Positions 35,965 through 45,301 of a DNA stretch of 64,000 nt are shown here, one piece after another. The notes beneath the pieces were generated by a model, which was not told the DNA's origin, searched no databases, and was given only the letters and a program-made list of their open reading frames with translations. This stretch comes from an uncultured Brachybacterium sp. Its GTDB lineage: Bacteria; Actinomycetota; Actinomycetes; Actinomycetales; Dermabacteraceae. Made by a program: the position numbers and the translations under genes. Positions within the stretch are counted from its first letter, which is position 1; every line of letters starts with the position of its first letter. The DNA lies in the NCBI RefSeq assembly GCF_947500705.1, contig NZ_CANMSY010000003.1, positions 1 through 64,000 of the forward strand, in the 5' to 3' direction.

Positions 35965-36939
35965 TCACAGCAGCGGCAGCAGCTCCTGCCACACGGCGCG
36001 GAGGATCTCGGCGGCACCTCGGCCCTCGAGCCGTGAGGTGACGGTCAGGACGGCGTCCTGCGCGGGCAGCACGATGAGCAGCTGCCCCATGGCGCCGTCG
36101 GCCCGCCAGGCACCGTCGGGCGTGCACCGCCAGATGCCATAGCCGTAGTGGACGCTCTCGGGCTCGTCATCCCCGGTGGCCACCCAGCTCTCGTCGGCGT
36201 GCATCGCGTCGATCCAGGCCGCAGGCACCAGCTGCGCCCCGTCGTGCTCCCCACGCTGCAGGAGGAGCCTGCCGATCCGCGCCAGCTGCCCGCTCTTCAG
36301 GTGCAGACCCGAGGCGCCCCAGCTGAAGCCGTCGCGGGTGGTGTGCCACTGGGGGTTGAGGATCTCGAGCGGCTCGAACAGTCGCGGCATCAGCCAGTCG
36401 CGCAGGCTCTGCCCGGTGCGCTCGCTGATCACCCGCGAGAGCAGCAGGGTCGAGCCGTTGGAGTACTCCCACCGCTGCCCCGGCTCGGCGACCAGGTCCG
36501 TGCCGAGGAACAGGGAGGTGAGATCGGCGTGATCGCGCTGCTCCTGAAGGAAGCCGAGCACCGGGGAGCCGGAGGTCATGGTTAGCAGGTGCCGCAGCCG
36601 CACCTGCTCGATGCCGCTGCCGTACCCGCCGGTCGGGGCGGGGAGATGGTCGACCAGCAGATCACCGGGGTCCAACAGCCCTTCCGCGGCGGCGATGCCC
36701 ACGGCGAGCGCGGTCACCGTCTTGGAGACCGAGTAGATGTTCTCCTCGGTGTCTCCGGCGAAGCGATGGCTGAGCTCTGCCCGGCCGGCACGGTGCAGGT
36801 GCAGCGCGCGCACGCCGAGATCCTGCTCGAGGATCCGCTGGCGCAGCGGGAGCAGCAGAAGCTGGTCGGGGACGGTGGGGTCGGCGGTGATCGCTGGACG
36901 GTCAGAGTCGGGAGAGATGACGGCAGCGGCGGCGTTCAT
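35965..36939 (-). CDS. Serine hydrolase, beta-lactamase/class C esterase family
   Basis: 324 residues from ATG 36939. The SxxK motif is in EENIYSVSKTVTALA, the YxN motif in WEYSNGSTLLLS, and a late ADGAMGQLLIVLPAQDAVLT segment matches the third-motif region. No signal peptide is apparent, so it is probably an intracellular esterase or amidase rather than a true beta-lactamase. It is divergent from the ABC transporter operon. Confidence 0.88.
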   Translation of the reverse strand: MNAAAAVISPDSDRPAITADPTVPDQLLLLPLRQRILEQDLGVRALHLHRAGRAELSHRFAGDTEENIYSVSKTVTALAVGIAAAEGLLDPGDLLVDHLPAPTGGYGSGIEQVRLRHLLTMTSGSPVLGFLQEQRDHADLTSLFLGTDLVAEPGQRWEYSNGSTLLLSRVISERTGQSLRDWLMPRLFEPLEILNPQWHTTRDGFSWGASGLHLKSGQLARIGRLLLQRGEHDGAQLVPAAWIDAMHADESWVATGDDEPESVHYGYGIWRCTPDGAWRADGAMGQLLIVLPAQDAVLTVTSRLEGRGAAEILRAVWQELLPLL

Positions 36940-37132
36940 GGGGCGACGGTACCGCCCGCGCCGCACGACGGGAACCCGGATCTTCCACGAATCTCCACCA
37001 AAGTCGGTGGTCAGAGCGATGAGTAGCGGTAAGAATGAGCGCACTGCAGGCACCGCTCTCCTCCTCGGGCTGCTCGCAGCTCCGCAGTCCCTTCCCCGTC
37101 GGCACCGCCGTCGACCTGAACGAAAGGCGCCC

Positions 37133-38218
37133 ATGGACGCGCTGCGCCGCTACGTCTTCCCCATGATCTGGATGCTGATCCTCGGCCTGATCGCCCTGGC
37201 CCTGGTCAAGATGGCCTTCTTCCCCTCCGACGCCGATGCCGCCGTCGAGGATCCGCTCGCCCCCAGCGCCGATTTCGATCAGCACGCCGTGGTCAGCGTC
37301 GAGCCCGCGGACCTCTCCTCCGAGCTCGTGCTCGCGGCGATGGTCCAGCCCGATGCCGGCAGCGCGCTGAAGGCCACCGACGACGGCGAGATCAACAAGA
37401 TCTGGCTGAAGAACGGTGATGCCGTCGAGAAGGGGCAGCGCATCCTGCAGGTGCGCTACGAGATCGAGCCGGATCCGGTCGAGCTCCCCGCGCCGCCGGC
37501 CGTGGAGGACGGGGAGGAGGGCATGGTTCCCGCCCCGCAGCCCGCACCGGAGCCCGTCGCGGCCGAGTACCGCTACGTGAACCTGGTGGCGACCGCCAAC
37601 GGTGTGCTCAGCGGGATGGAGGTCACCGAGTGGGATGCTCTCGCCAAGGGCGACACCGTCGCGACCATCTCGCCGGGCACCTACTCGATCGTCGCCGACC
37701 TCACCCCCGAGCAGCAGCTGTCCCTGCTGGACGTGGAGCTGAAGGCGACCGCCGAGCTGCCCAACACTCCGGATCCGGTGGTCTGCGCCGCGCCCGCCAT
37801 CACCGAGGACTCCGAGGTCGAGGAGCCCGAGGCGCCGCAGGCACCCGAGATCGATCCCTTCACCGGTGAGCAGATCTCCGGCGGCGGCGCCGGGGTCTCC
37901 GCGGCGCAGCTGGTGTGCCCGGTCCCTGCCGAGGCCCGCGTGGTCCCGGGGCTGAGCGTCGAGGTCACGGTGGACCTCGGCACCCGCACCGGCGTGCTCA
38001 CCGTCCCCACCACCGCAGTGGAGGGCGAGGGCACTGCCGGCACCGTCTACGCACTGGACGAGACCACCGGTGAGCCGATGCCGATCGAGGTCACCCTCGG
38101 GATGCGCGGTGAGGGCTCCGTCGAGGTCACCGAGGGCCTCGAGGCGGGGCAGGAGATCCTCGAGTTCGCTCCCGGCATCGACGGCATCGACGAGTCGATG
38201 AACGGGGAGATGTGGTGA
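37133..38218 (+). CDS. Membrane-fusion (HlyD/MacA-like) adaptor of an ABC exporter
   Basis: 361 residues from ATG 37133 (GAAAGG upstream). One N-terminal membrane helix (IWMLILGLIALALVKMAFF), then an extracytoplasmic region with a lipoyl/biotinyl-like hairpin (GEINKIWLKNGDAVEKGQRI) and a beta-barrel part (VVPGLSVEVTVDLGTRTGVL). Acidic Pro/Glu-rich loops interrupt it. Its stop overlaps the ATPase gene and then the permease, a MacA-MacB-like arrangement in a Gram-positive, where it probably gates substrate capture at the cell surface. Confidence 0.88.
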   Translation: MDALRRYVFPMIWMLILGLIALALVKMAFFPSDADAAVEDPLAPSADFDQHAVVSVEPADLSSELVLAAMVQPDAGSALKATDDGEINKIWLKNGDAVEKGQRILQVRYEIEPDPVELPAPPAVEDGEEGMVPAPQPAPEPVAAEYRYVNLVATANGVLSGMEVTEWDALAKGDTVATISPGTYSIVADLTPEQQLSLLDVELKATAELPNTPDPVVCAAPAITEDSEVEEPEAPQAPEIDPFTGEQISGGGAGVSAAQLVCPVPAEARVVPGLSVEVTVDLGTRTGVLTVPTTAVEGEGTAGTVYALDETTGEPMPIEVTLGMRGEGSVEVTEGLEAGQEILEFAPGIDGIDESMNGEMW

Positions 38219-38985
38219 GCGCACCCCTGCTCGAGCTGCGCGATCTGCGCCGTTCCGTGCGCCTGCCCAGCCGGGAGGAGCTGCACATCCTGCGCGGCAT
38301 CGACCTGACGGTCGAGGCCGGGGACCACGTGGCGATCGTCGGTCGTTCCGGTTCCGGCAAGACCACTCTGCTGAACCTGCTGGGCCTGATCGACCACCAG
38401 AGCGGCGGCGAGCTGCTGTTCGACGGAGTGGACGTCTCCCGGCTCGGGGATCGCCGGCGCGCCCGGCTGCGCGGCGCCTCGATCGGCTTCGTGTTCCAGC
38501 AGTTCAACCTGCTGGACCGGCGCACCGCTCTGGAGAACGTGATGATGCCGCTGATGTACGGCAGCGCCGGCCAGTTCTGGCGGCGCGAGAAGCTCGCCCT
38601 GGAGATGCTCGACCGGGTGGGCCTGGCCGACCGCGCCCAGCAGCAGCCCTCCCGTCTCTCCGGCGGCGAGCAGCAGCGTGTCGCCGTGGCCCGCGCCTTG
38701 GTACGGGGGCCGCGGCTCATCCTGGCGGACGAGCCCACCGGCGCCCTCGACGTCACCACCGGCGAGGCGGTGATGGCGCTGCTGGACGAGATCGCGCGCG
38801 ACTCCGACGCCGCGCTGGTCACCATCACCCACGATCTGCAGGTCGCCGCGATGTCCCGCCGCTCGTTCCTGCTGAACGAGGGCACCCTGCACGACGTCGG
38901 CACAGACGGGACGGACGGGGACGGTGTCCGCGAGGCGCTGTCGGCCACCGCGGGCCTGCGCACCGGACGGGAGGCGGTGGCATGA
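38215..38985 (+). CDS. ABC exporter ATPase, MacB/LolD type
   Basis: About 256 residues; GTG 38215 overlaps the adaptor stop, with GTG 38212 one codon upstream possible. Complete nucleotide-binding domain: Walker A VGRSGSGKTT, Q-loop GFVFQQFNLL, signature LSGGEQQRVAVARAL, Walker B LILADEPTGALD, H-loop VTITHDL. It powers the permease encoded next, with a 4-bp overlap. Confidence 0.95.
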   Translation: MSAPLLELRDLRRSVRLPSREELHILRGIDLTVEAGDHVAIVGRSGSGKTTLLNLLGLIDHQSGGELLFDGVDVSRLGDRRRARLRGASIGFVFQQFNLLDRRTALENVMMPLMYGSAGQFWRREKLALEMLDRVGLADRAQQQPSRLSGGEQQRVAVARALVRGPRLILADEPTGALDVTTGEAVMALLDEIARDSDAALVTITHDLQVAAMSRRSFLLNEGTLHDVGTDGTDGDGVREALSATAGLRTGREAVA

Positions 38986-40187
38986 CCGGCCTGATCGCCT
39001 CGATCGTCGAGGCCTACGGCGAGCTGCGCGTCAACAAGGGCCGCATCCTGCTGTCCCTGATCGGTGTGGCATTCTCCGTCTTCGCCCTGACCACGGTGAT
39101 GGGCGGCGGCGGCATGCTCACCAGCGCCCTCACCCAGACCACCGAGAAGTGGGCGGGACGCGATACGACCCTGACGATCTACCCGGCGGGCTCCGCCGCC
39201 GAGGTCACTCCCGAGGAGCAGGACGCGGTGGTGCTCGAGCAGATCGAACGGCTCGGCATCGACCAGCGCACCCGCCGCATCTACGACTCGCTGCGCGTGC
39301 AGACCCCGCAAGGGGTGACGGCGGCGCAGCTGACCGGGGTGGACCCCGCCTACGCGAACATCTACCGCACCACCGTGGCCGACGGTCGCTGGCTCGCAGA
39401 CTCCGACGCCCGCCGCCTCGCCCCCGCGCTGGTGGTCAATGCGCCGATGTACGAGCAGCTGGGACGCCCGGACCTGGGGACCGAGCCGGTCACGATCTAT
39501 GGCCCCTCCGGTGCGACCGACTCCGACCAGGCGATCGTGGTCGGTGTGCTCCCCGCGAGCGCGGAGACCGACTGGGGACTGCAGGCGTTCGTGGCCGCCG
39601 GCGGCATGGGCGCGCTGCCCGGCCGGACCGAGGCCCCGGTGGTCTCCGACTACATCCTGTGGGTACCGCCGGAGCAGGCCGACGAGATCCGCGAGCGCCT
39701 GGGCGCCTCGCTGCGCAGCACCGCGGCGGGATCCTTCGACGTCCAGCCGAGCTCGATGTCCGCCGAGGAGCTGGGCTTCCAGGTGCTCGCCTATGCGGTC
39801 ATCGGCGTGGCCCTGGTGATCCTGCTGCTCGGCGCCCTGGGCCTGGTGAACATCTCCCTGGTCACCGTGCGCTTCCGGGTGCGGGAGATCGGGATCCGAC
39901 GCTCCTACGGCGCGACCGGGGGGCGGATCTTCGTGGGCGTGCTGATGGAGTCGGTGGTGGCCACCGTGCTCGCTGGCGCCGTGGGGGTGACCGGCGCGAT
40001 CGCCCTGGTGAAAGCCCCGTTCGTCTCCCGCTACTTCGCCGGCATCGGCCTGGTGGAGCTGCCGCCCTTCCCCGTGGAGGCGGTGGTGGTGGGCCTGGGC
40101 GCGGCCACCCTGGTGGGCGTCCTCGCCGGGGCGCTCCCTGCGCTGATCGCCACCCGGATCAAGGTGATCGACGCGATCCGCAGCTGA
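38982..40187 (+). CDS. ABC exporter permease, MacB/FtsX type
   Basis: 401 residues. An N-terminal helix (GRILLSLIGVAFSVFALTTV), a ~230-residue extracytoplasmic MacB-PCD-like domain and three C-terminal helices forming the FtsX core (ISLVTVRFRVREIGIRRSYG is the coupling segment). With the adaptor and ATPase this is a MacAB-like mechanotransmission exporter for peptides, antibiotics or envelope components; the substrate is unknown. A long inverted repeat follows the stop. Confidence 0.93.
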   Translation: MTGLIASIVEAYGELRVNKGRILLSLIGVAFSVFALTTVMGGGGMLTSALTQTTEKWAGRDTTLTIYPAGSAAEVTPEEQDAVVLEQIERLGIDQRTRRIYDSLRVQTPQGVTAAQLTGVDPAYANIYRTTVADGRWLADSDARRLAPALVVNAPMYEQLGRPDLGTEPVTIYGPSGATDSDQAIVVGVLPASAETDWGLQAFVAAGGMGALPGRTEAPVVSDYILWVPPEQADEIRERLGASLRSTAAGSFDVQPSSMSAEELGFQVLAYAVIGVALVILLLGALGLVNISLVTVRFRVREIGIRRSYGATGGRIFVGVLMESVVATVLAGAVGVTGAIALVKAPFVSRYFAGIGLVELPPFPVEAVVVGLGAATLVGVLAGALPALIATRIKVIDAIRS

Positions 40188-40202
40188 GGGTCACACGGCC
40201 CG

Positions 40203-40267
40203 AGAACGGGACTTCTTCAATCGGCGAGCGCCCTGCGGGCGTCGGTGGGTCGAAGAAGTCCCGTTCT
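40203..40267. repeat. 16-bp perfect inverted repeat around an inner hairpin
   Basis: AGAACGGGACTTCTTC (40203-40218) and its exact complement (40252-40267) enclose 33 bp that contain a second hairpin around GAGCGCCCTGCGGGCG. It lies between convergent genes and may be a bidirectional terminator or a dispersed intergenic repeat. Confidence 0.85.
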
Positions 40268-40281
40268 TGCGTCAGGCCCGG

Positions 40282-40518
40282 TCAGTCCTCGGGCAGCGCG
40301 GCGAACGCCGCCTTCATGTCGTTGTACCAACCGAGGGACTGCTTGGGATGCAGCCAGCGGAATTTCATCTCCTTGCGGGCCGCCTGGTGGGCCTCGTCGC
40401 CAGCCTTGACGACCTCCTTGAGGTGCTTGTCCTGGGCGTTGATGACGTCGTCCGCGCTCTCGCCGCGGTGGGCGAGGTCGCAGGGTCCGCCGAGCTGCTG
40501 GCAGGTCATGGTCTTCAT
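40282..40518 (-). CDS. DUF1059-family small protein
   Basis: 78 residues: MKTMTCQQLGGPCDLAHRGE with two cysteines, then ADDVINAQDKHLKEVVKAGD. The N-terminal CxxLGG.CD pattern marks DUF1059, a family of small proteins of unknown function; here it has an extra basic C-terminal half. ATG follows GAAGAGGAGC. Confidence 0.85.
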   Translation of the reverse strand: MKTMTCQQLGGPCDLAHRGESADDVINAQDKHLKEVVKAGDEAHQAARKEMKFRWLHPKQSLGWYNDMKAAFAALPED

Positions 40519-40645
40519 CGGGTGCTCCTCTTCTCCGGCGACGGCAGCCGGTGGATCCGACTGCCCATACTGCTCTCATGGTGTTGACGTGCGTCGCGCC
40601 GGGAATGTGACCGGTCGCGGAGATCCGTGGTCTCGATCATCGCGG

Positions 40646-40684
40646 CTCAGCGGTGGTGCTCAGCGGTGGTGCTCAGCGGTGGTG
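40646..40684. repeat. 13-bp exact tandem repeat, three copies
   Basis: CTCAGCGGTGGTG repeated three times just downstream of the sigma factor stop codon. Confidence 0.95.
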
Positions 40685-40697
40685 AGCATCGCGTGCT

Positions 40698-41645
40698 CTA
40701 CCGGGTACTCCGCGGATCAGCGCCATCGCGGCGCACCACGCGGCCGAGGACCGCGGGGTCGGCACGGAAGTCGATGCGTGCGACCTGCCCGTCGACGATC
40801 GTGAAGTCGAACAGGACCATCGCCTGGCCGCGGTGGTACCAGGCCGAACCCGCACGCCCGTCGATGCTGGCCGGGAGCGCGGCGTGAGCGGAGCCGTTGA
40901 AGAAGCTCGCCACGTCCTCGCGGCCATCGATCGCGGCGGGGGTACCGGTCTCGATCGCCCGCTGGTCACCGCGCACCACGGCATCCGGCGCCAGGAGCTG
41001 CACGAGCCGGGTGAAGTCACCTTCGCGAGCGGCGGTCATGAAGGCATCGACCACCTCCCAGTCGGCGAGTGCGTCCTCGGGCCGGGGCTGAGCGACTTTG
41101 GCGCGGGCGCGCGAGGCGAGCTTGCGTGCCGCCTGCGGCGTGGTGTCCAGTGCCGCGGCGATCGTGGTGAACTCGAAGCCGAAGCTGTCGTGCATGACGA
41201 AGGCGACCCGTTCGTTGGGGCTCAGCCGGTCCAGAACCAGCTGCAGGGCGATCCCGACGGTGTCGGCGAGCGCCACGTCCTCGGCGGGGTCGGGGGCGGT
41301 CTCCTCGCCCTGGATCTCCTCCTCGGGCACGGGGATGCGTCGCCGCAGCCGATCCAGGCACAGCCGGGTGGTCACCGTGGTCAGCCAGGCGGGCAGGTTG
41401 TCGATGCCCGCACCCCCATCCCCGCCCGATTCTGCGCGATCCAGGCGCAGCCATGCCTGCTGGACGATGTCCTGCGCCTCGCTCGCATCGCCGAGCACCC
41501 AGGTGGCGAGAGCGATCAGGCGTGACCGCTCCTGCTCGAATCGGTGCGCCAGTTCATCCACCGCACCTGATCCCGTGGTGGCGAGGGCATCGGCTGCGCC
41601 GGACCTCGCGCCGGCAGTCCTCTGGTCCAGCTGCGTGGGCTCCAT
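40698..41645 (-). CDS. ECF sigma factor with SnoaL-like C-terminal domain (ECF41/SigJ type)
   Basis: 315 residues. Sigma-70 region 2 (LATWVLGDASEAQDIVQQAW), region 4 (LSPNERVAFVMHDSFGFEF, then PQAARKLASRARAKV) and a C-terminal ~110-residue SnoaL/NTF2-like domain (FMTAAREGDFTRLVQLLAPD; NGQ-type end reads DGQVARIDFRADP). In ECF41 factors this extension regulates sigma activity without a classical anti-sigma factor. The usual ECF41 partner (a carboxymuconolactone-decarboxylase-like or oxidoreductase gene) is not adjacent. Confidence 0.92.
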   Translation of the reverse strand: MEPTQLDQRTAGARSGAADALATTGSGAVDELAHRFEQERSRLIALATWVLGDASEAQDIVQQAWLRLDRAESGGDGGAGIDNLPAWLTTVTTRLCLDRLRRRIPVPEEEIQGEETAPDPAEDVALADTVGIALQLVLDRLSPNERVAFVMHDSFGFEFTTIAAALDTTPQAARKLASRARAKVAQPRPEDALADWEVVDAFMTAAREGDFTRLVQLLAPDAVVRGDQRAIETGTPAAIDGREDVASFFNGSAHAALPASIDGRAGSAWYHRGQAMVLFDFTIVDGQVARIDFRADPAVLGRVVRRDGADPRSTR

Positions 41646-41736
41646 GGGCCCATCCTTCCCTGTGCGCCGCCGACCATCCCGCCGAAGGCTCCTGCTCCCT
41701 CGACGTCACGCGGCCCGCAGGTGTGACGGACCAGTT

Positions 41737-41812
41737 CAGCACGGGTCAGATCAGCACCGGGTCAGAACAGCACAGGGTCACACCAGCACAGGGTCAGACC
41801 AGCACGGGTCCC
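41737..41812. repeat. About 16-bp degenerate tandem repeat, five copies
   Basis: Units beginning CAGCAC at 41737, 41752, 41768, 41784 and 41800 with consensus CAGCACRGGGTCAGAN. The array covers the 3' end of the leftward CPBP-like gene and runs into the intergenic region. Confidence 0.85.
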
Positions 41813-42876
41813 GGAGCCGGGGCGTCTGCGGCCCGGCCGACGGGCTCGAGCAGGCGCAGTCCCTCTCGTCGGCTGATCATCACGACGATCAGCACCGCGA
41901 GCAGCAGAACGGCGACGGCGGAGGCCGCTCCCCCGGCGAGGGCTGCGTTTTCGAGGCCGGTGAACGCTCCCGCGCTGGCCAGCTCGTCGTGGCCGGCGAC
42001 CGCCCGGTGGTCGGCGAGCGCCGCAGCCGAGGTCCCGGGGGCGGCCACCGCGGCGCTGAGCGCAGAGGCACCGGCCCCTGCGCCGGTGCCCGCGGCGAGC
42101 GCGGAGACGATCAGCGACCCCACGGTGGTGGTGAGGGTGAGGAGGATCGGCAGCTCGAGGCCGCCGCTCTTCCAGGCGAGCACCGCAGCGGCGAGCGCCA
42201 GGGCGAGGGCCGGGATCACCACAGCCGGGGTGAGCTGACGGCCGATCAGCGAGACCCCGGCGACGACCACGACGGGGAGAACGGGGCTGCGCAGCCAGGT
42301 GCCGACGGCCTGGAGGATCACGCCGCGCAGTGCCAGTTCGAGGCCCAGGGCCTGGAGGGGGGCCAGGACCAGCACGATCACGACCACGAGCAGCAGCTGG
42401 AGCGGCGGGACTCCGCTGGCCGCAGCACCCGCCGACTCTCCGGAGCTGGCGAGATGGCCGGCCACCGCGGCGATCGCCACCGTCGCCAGCGCCCCTGCCG
42501 CCACCCACACACCGAGCGGGCTCAGCAGGTCACGACGGAATCGGGCAGCGACGGACCAGGCCGTGCTCAGAGGTCGCCAGCCGCCGACGCGCACTCCCAC
42601 GATCCCGGCGGGAAGCCACATGGCGCCCATCAGCAGCGCGAGCACTGCATCGAGCGGGCTGGTCGGATCGCCGCTGGTCACGCCGATGGCGACGTTCACA
42701 CCGGGCGCGAGGGCGAGCACCAGGATCATGAGCACGAGCACCACGGAGACCAGCACCACATAGGCGATGAACGCCGCGGCGACGGCAAGCAGCGGCCGCG
42801 CCCAGGCGGACCATTCCGGTCGTAGCGTCGCGAGCCGGTGATAGGGGCGAGGACGCTCGGTCCCGAGGTGGTTCAT
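41794..42876 (-). CDS. CPBP-family membrane protein lacking protease catalytic residues
   Basis: 360 residues, about eight membrane helices. Clear paralogue of the gene at 45302-46351: shared GTWLR, LAWKSGGLELPILL and SRREGLRLLEP. Where the paralogue has the CPBP glutamate motif GEEFAFR, this protein has GLELALR; the paralogue's GHGYNW and LHAANN histidines are GRQLTP and LTLTTT here. The active site is therefore lost and the protein is probably not a peptidase. ATG overlaps the stop of the glutamine amidotransferase gene (ATGA), so the two are co-translated. Confidence 0.82.
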   Translation of the reverse strand: MNHLGTERPRPYHRLATLRPEWSAWARPLLAVAAAFIAYVVLVSVVLVLMILVLALAPGVNVAIGVTSGDPTSPLDAVLALLMGAMWLPAGIVGVRVGGWRPLSTAWSVAARFRRDLLSPLGVWVAAGALATVAIAAVAGHLASSGESAGAAASGVPPLQLLLVVVIVLVLAPLQALGLELALRGVILQAVGTWLRSPVLPVVVVAGVSLIGRQLTPAVVIPALALALAAAVLAWKSGGLELPILLTLTTTVGSLIVSALAAGTGAGAGASALSAAVAAPGTSAAALADHRAVAGHDELASAGAFTGLENAALAGGAASAVAVLLLAVLIVVMISRREGLRLLEPVGRAADAPAPGPVLV

Positions 42877-43892
42877 GCGGCTTTTTCTGCACTCTCGTCG
42901 GGGCGCGCGGGGTGGGCGCCGGCGGTGTGGGCGGGGCGCGCGGTGTCGGCGCTGGTGGTGGTGGCGGGGTGGGCGGACTTCTCGACGAGGTTCCGACGGC
43001 GGTCCTCGTGGGCGCGGGCCTGCGCGGCGTGCGCCTGGGAGGCGGCGGCCGACAGACCGAGGTCCTCGATGCTGAGCGCGCGGGCGAGCGGACCGAACGG
43101 GCGTTCGCTGCGGACCTGCCCGTCGGCCGTGAGGTGCACGAGCTCGCCGGAGTCCAGGAGGCGCCAGGCGGGGTCGTCATCCAGGGGTTCGCTCGCGACG
43201 ACGACGGAGCGCGCGCCGCGCGGGTCCTCGCTGCGGGCACGCAGGGCGAGCGAGTCCGAGGACTGCTCGAGGGTCTCGTCCTGTGCGTCCACGGAGACGG
43301 GGCGCTCGAGGATCCACAGCTCATTGGTCGCGGGCAGACGCACGGCGATGAGCTCCTCCCCGTTCATGACCAGGACGTTCACAGAGTAGACGGGGACATG
43401 GCGGGCGATCCAGCGCAGCGCGGCGGTCACCCCGGCGCGCAGGTCATCGCCGTGGGCGGCCACCTCGCCGGTGATCAGGGCGGACATCCATTCACTGTCG
43501 GTGGAGCCCTGGACGTGGTGGGCGGCGTCGAGCTCGGCGACCCGCTGCCGCATCTCCGCGGTGACCTCCAGGACCCCGTTGTGGGCGGAGATGATCCCGT
43601 CCTGCAGGAACGGATGGGTGTTCTCGTCGCAGTGCCCGGTGCCGGAGGAGAGCCGCAGGTGGGCGAGCATCGTGCGGGTGCGGAGCGTGGTCGCGAAGTC
43701 TGTGAACGCCTCGGACTCGTAGGCGGCGACGGGGCGCTTGCGGACCCGTGGCCGTCCGTCCTCGTCGATCCATCCCAGGCCGGTGCCGTCGGCGTTGAAG
43801 CGCGACTGGTTCAGCAGGGAGTAGGGCGCATCGAGCAACCAGAGATCGGCGGTGACGGGGCGGTCGGAATGAAGGGCGAAGAGTCGGCACAT
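42873..43892 (-). CDS. Class II glutamine amidotransferase (EgtC-like/Gn-AT_II)
   Basis: 339 residues. Begins MCRLFAL, with Cys2 as N-terminal nucleophile after Met removal; NADGTGLGWIDEDGRPR, LAHLRLSSGTGHCDENTHPF and ISAHNGVLEVT are typical Ntn-hydrolase GATase elements. The last ~60 residues are a low-complexity Ala/His/Thr tail not seen in EgtC. No other ergothioneine genes are nearby, so its amide-acceptor partner is unknown. First gene of a two-gene operon with the catalytically dead CPBP protein. Confidence 0.88.
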   Translation of the reverse strand: MCRLFALHSDRPVTADLWLLDAPYSLLNQSRFNADGTGLGWIDEDGRPRVRKRPVAAYESEAFTDFATTLRTRTMLAHLRLSSGTGHCDENTHPFLQDGIISAHNGVLEVTAEMRQRVAELDAAHHVQGSTDSEWMSALITGEVAAHGDDLRAGVTAALRWIARHVPVYSVNVLVMNGEELIAVRLPATNELWILERPVSVDAQDETLEQSSDSLALRARSEDPRGARSVVVASEPLDDDPAWRLLDSGELVHLTADGQVRSERPFGPLARALSIEDLGLSAAASQAHAAQARAHEDRRRNLVEKSAHPATTTSADTARPAHTAGAHPARPDESAEKAA

Positions 43893-44051
43893 GGCCCCAC
43901 CACTCTAGAACTCCCTGTCTGAGGGCGCAGTGAGGGCGACCACGAGAGCTGCGAGAGCTGAGTGCCGCTCGAGCCGTTCCCTCCGTCGGCCCCCGGTGGC
44001 ACGATGATCCCACGAGGGTTCGCATCGCGGCCCCGCCCCTGAGGAGGAACC

Positions 44052-44468
44052 ATGCCCAGTTCCACGCCCTATATCTCGTTCCCCGGCAATGCCGCCGAGG
44101 CCATGTCCTATTACCAGGAGGTCTTCGGCGGCACCCTCGACGTCATGACCTATGGGGACATGCCCATGGAGGGCATGCCGTTCACTCCTCCGCCGGGGGC
44201 CGTCGCCCATGCGCAGCTGCAGGGCGGCCTGGTCACCCTCGCCGGCGGCGACGACATCGGAGAGAGCCCCCAGCCGCTGGACGGTTCCGCCTACTCGCTG
44301 ATGCTCATGCCCGCCTCCGTCGACGAAGCGCGGGCGCTGTTCGAGAAGCTCACCGCCACCGGCGCCACGGTGGAGATGCCCTTCGAGCTGGCCCCGTGGG
44401 GCGATCACTACGGCCAGGTCAAGGACCGCTTCGGTGTCCTGTGGCAGGTGGATGTCGGCCCCGCCTGA
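44052..44468 (+). CDS. VOC-superfamily protein, PhnB/glyoxalase-like
   Basis: 138 residues with a GAGGAGG box before ATG 44052. [20 protein letters not shown] and [11 protein letters not shown] are the usual first and last strands of PhnB-like VOC proteins. Small cytosolic protein, function unknown (dioxygenase, resistance or binding roles occur in the family). Confidence 0.88.
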   Translation: MPSSTPYISFPGNAAEAMSYYQEVFGGTLDVMTYGDMPMEGMPFTPPPGAVAHAQLQGGLVTLAGGDDIGESPQPLDGSAYSLMLMPASVDEARALFEKLTATGATVEMPFELAPWGDHYGQVKDRFGVLWQVDVGPA

Positions 44469-44556
44469 CATCGCGACGGGTGGTGAGCGGCGAGCGCCAG
44501 GCGCGAGACCGGTCACTCCCGGGAAGCTCGCGCCCGCCGCCGGCGTTGGCACGGGC

Positions 44557-45243
44557 GTGAACACATCCACCCCTCGCATCCTCGGGATCCTCGGCGCCGG
44601 CAAGATCGGCACCGTGCTGGCCCGCCTCGCTACCGCCGCCGGATACGAGGTGCTGATCTCGGGCTCCGGCGAACCCTCCAAGATCGAGCTGATCACCGAG
44701 ATCCTCGCCCCGGGCGCGCAGGCGGTGACCAGCCGGGAGGCCGCCGAGCGGGCGGATCTGGTGATCCTCGCGCTGCCCCTGGGCAAGCACGCCTCGATCC
44801 CGGCCGACGCCCTGCAGGGAAAGCTCGTGGTGGATGCGATGAACTACTGGTGGGAGACCGACGGGGTCCTCGAGGAGTTCTCCCATCCGGGTGCCTCGAC
44901 CAGCGAGCTCGTGCAGGATCTGCTGTCCGGTGCCACGGTGGTGAAGGCCTTCAACCACATGGGCTATCACGATCTCGAGGACCTCGCCGGCCGTGCCGCG
45001 CCCCGGGCAGCGATCGCGATCGCCGGCCCCACCCCTGAGGCCGAGATCGTGGCCGCGCTGGTGGACGAGCTGGGCTTCGACCCGCTGCTGATCGGCTCCC
45101 TCGCCGAGGGCGTGCGCCTGCAGCCGTTCAGCGAGGCCTTCGGCAGCAGCGGTGACGCCACGACCCTCCAGGAGATCGTGAACCGCTTCCCGGACACAGA
45201 GCGCGGGCGCGAGGTCATGGCGGCCCTCGGCGAACGGGTCTGA
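44557..45243 (+). CDS. NADPH-dependent F420 reductase-like oxidoreductase
   Basis: 228 residues from GTG 44557. The N-terminal Rossmann motif is [20 protein letters not shown], followed by [25 protein letters not shown] and [17 protein letters not shown]. The family (F420_oxidored) includes F420:NADP reductases and relatives with other substrates. Its sequence is close to the C-terminal domain of the 884-residue fusion at 61169-63823. Translation start is uncertain because the upstream box is weak. Confidence 0.85.
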   Translation: MNTSTPRILGILGAGKIGTVLARLATAAGYEVLISGSGEPSKIELITEILAPGAQAVTSREAAERADLVILALPLGKHASIPADALQGKLVVDAMNYWWETDGVLEEFSHPGASTSELVQDLLSGATVVKAFNHMGYHDLEDLAGRAAPRAAIAIAGPTPEAEIVAALVDELGFDPLLIGSLAEGVRLQPFSEAFGSSGDATTLQEIVNRFPDTERGREVMAALGERV

Positions 45244-45301
45244 GCAGGGCGCGGATCCGCACTGCTCGGGTTTGAGCGGGGACACTCTGCGCAGAGCCGC
45301 T

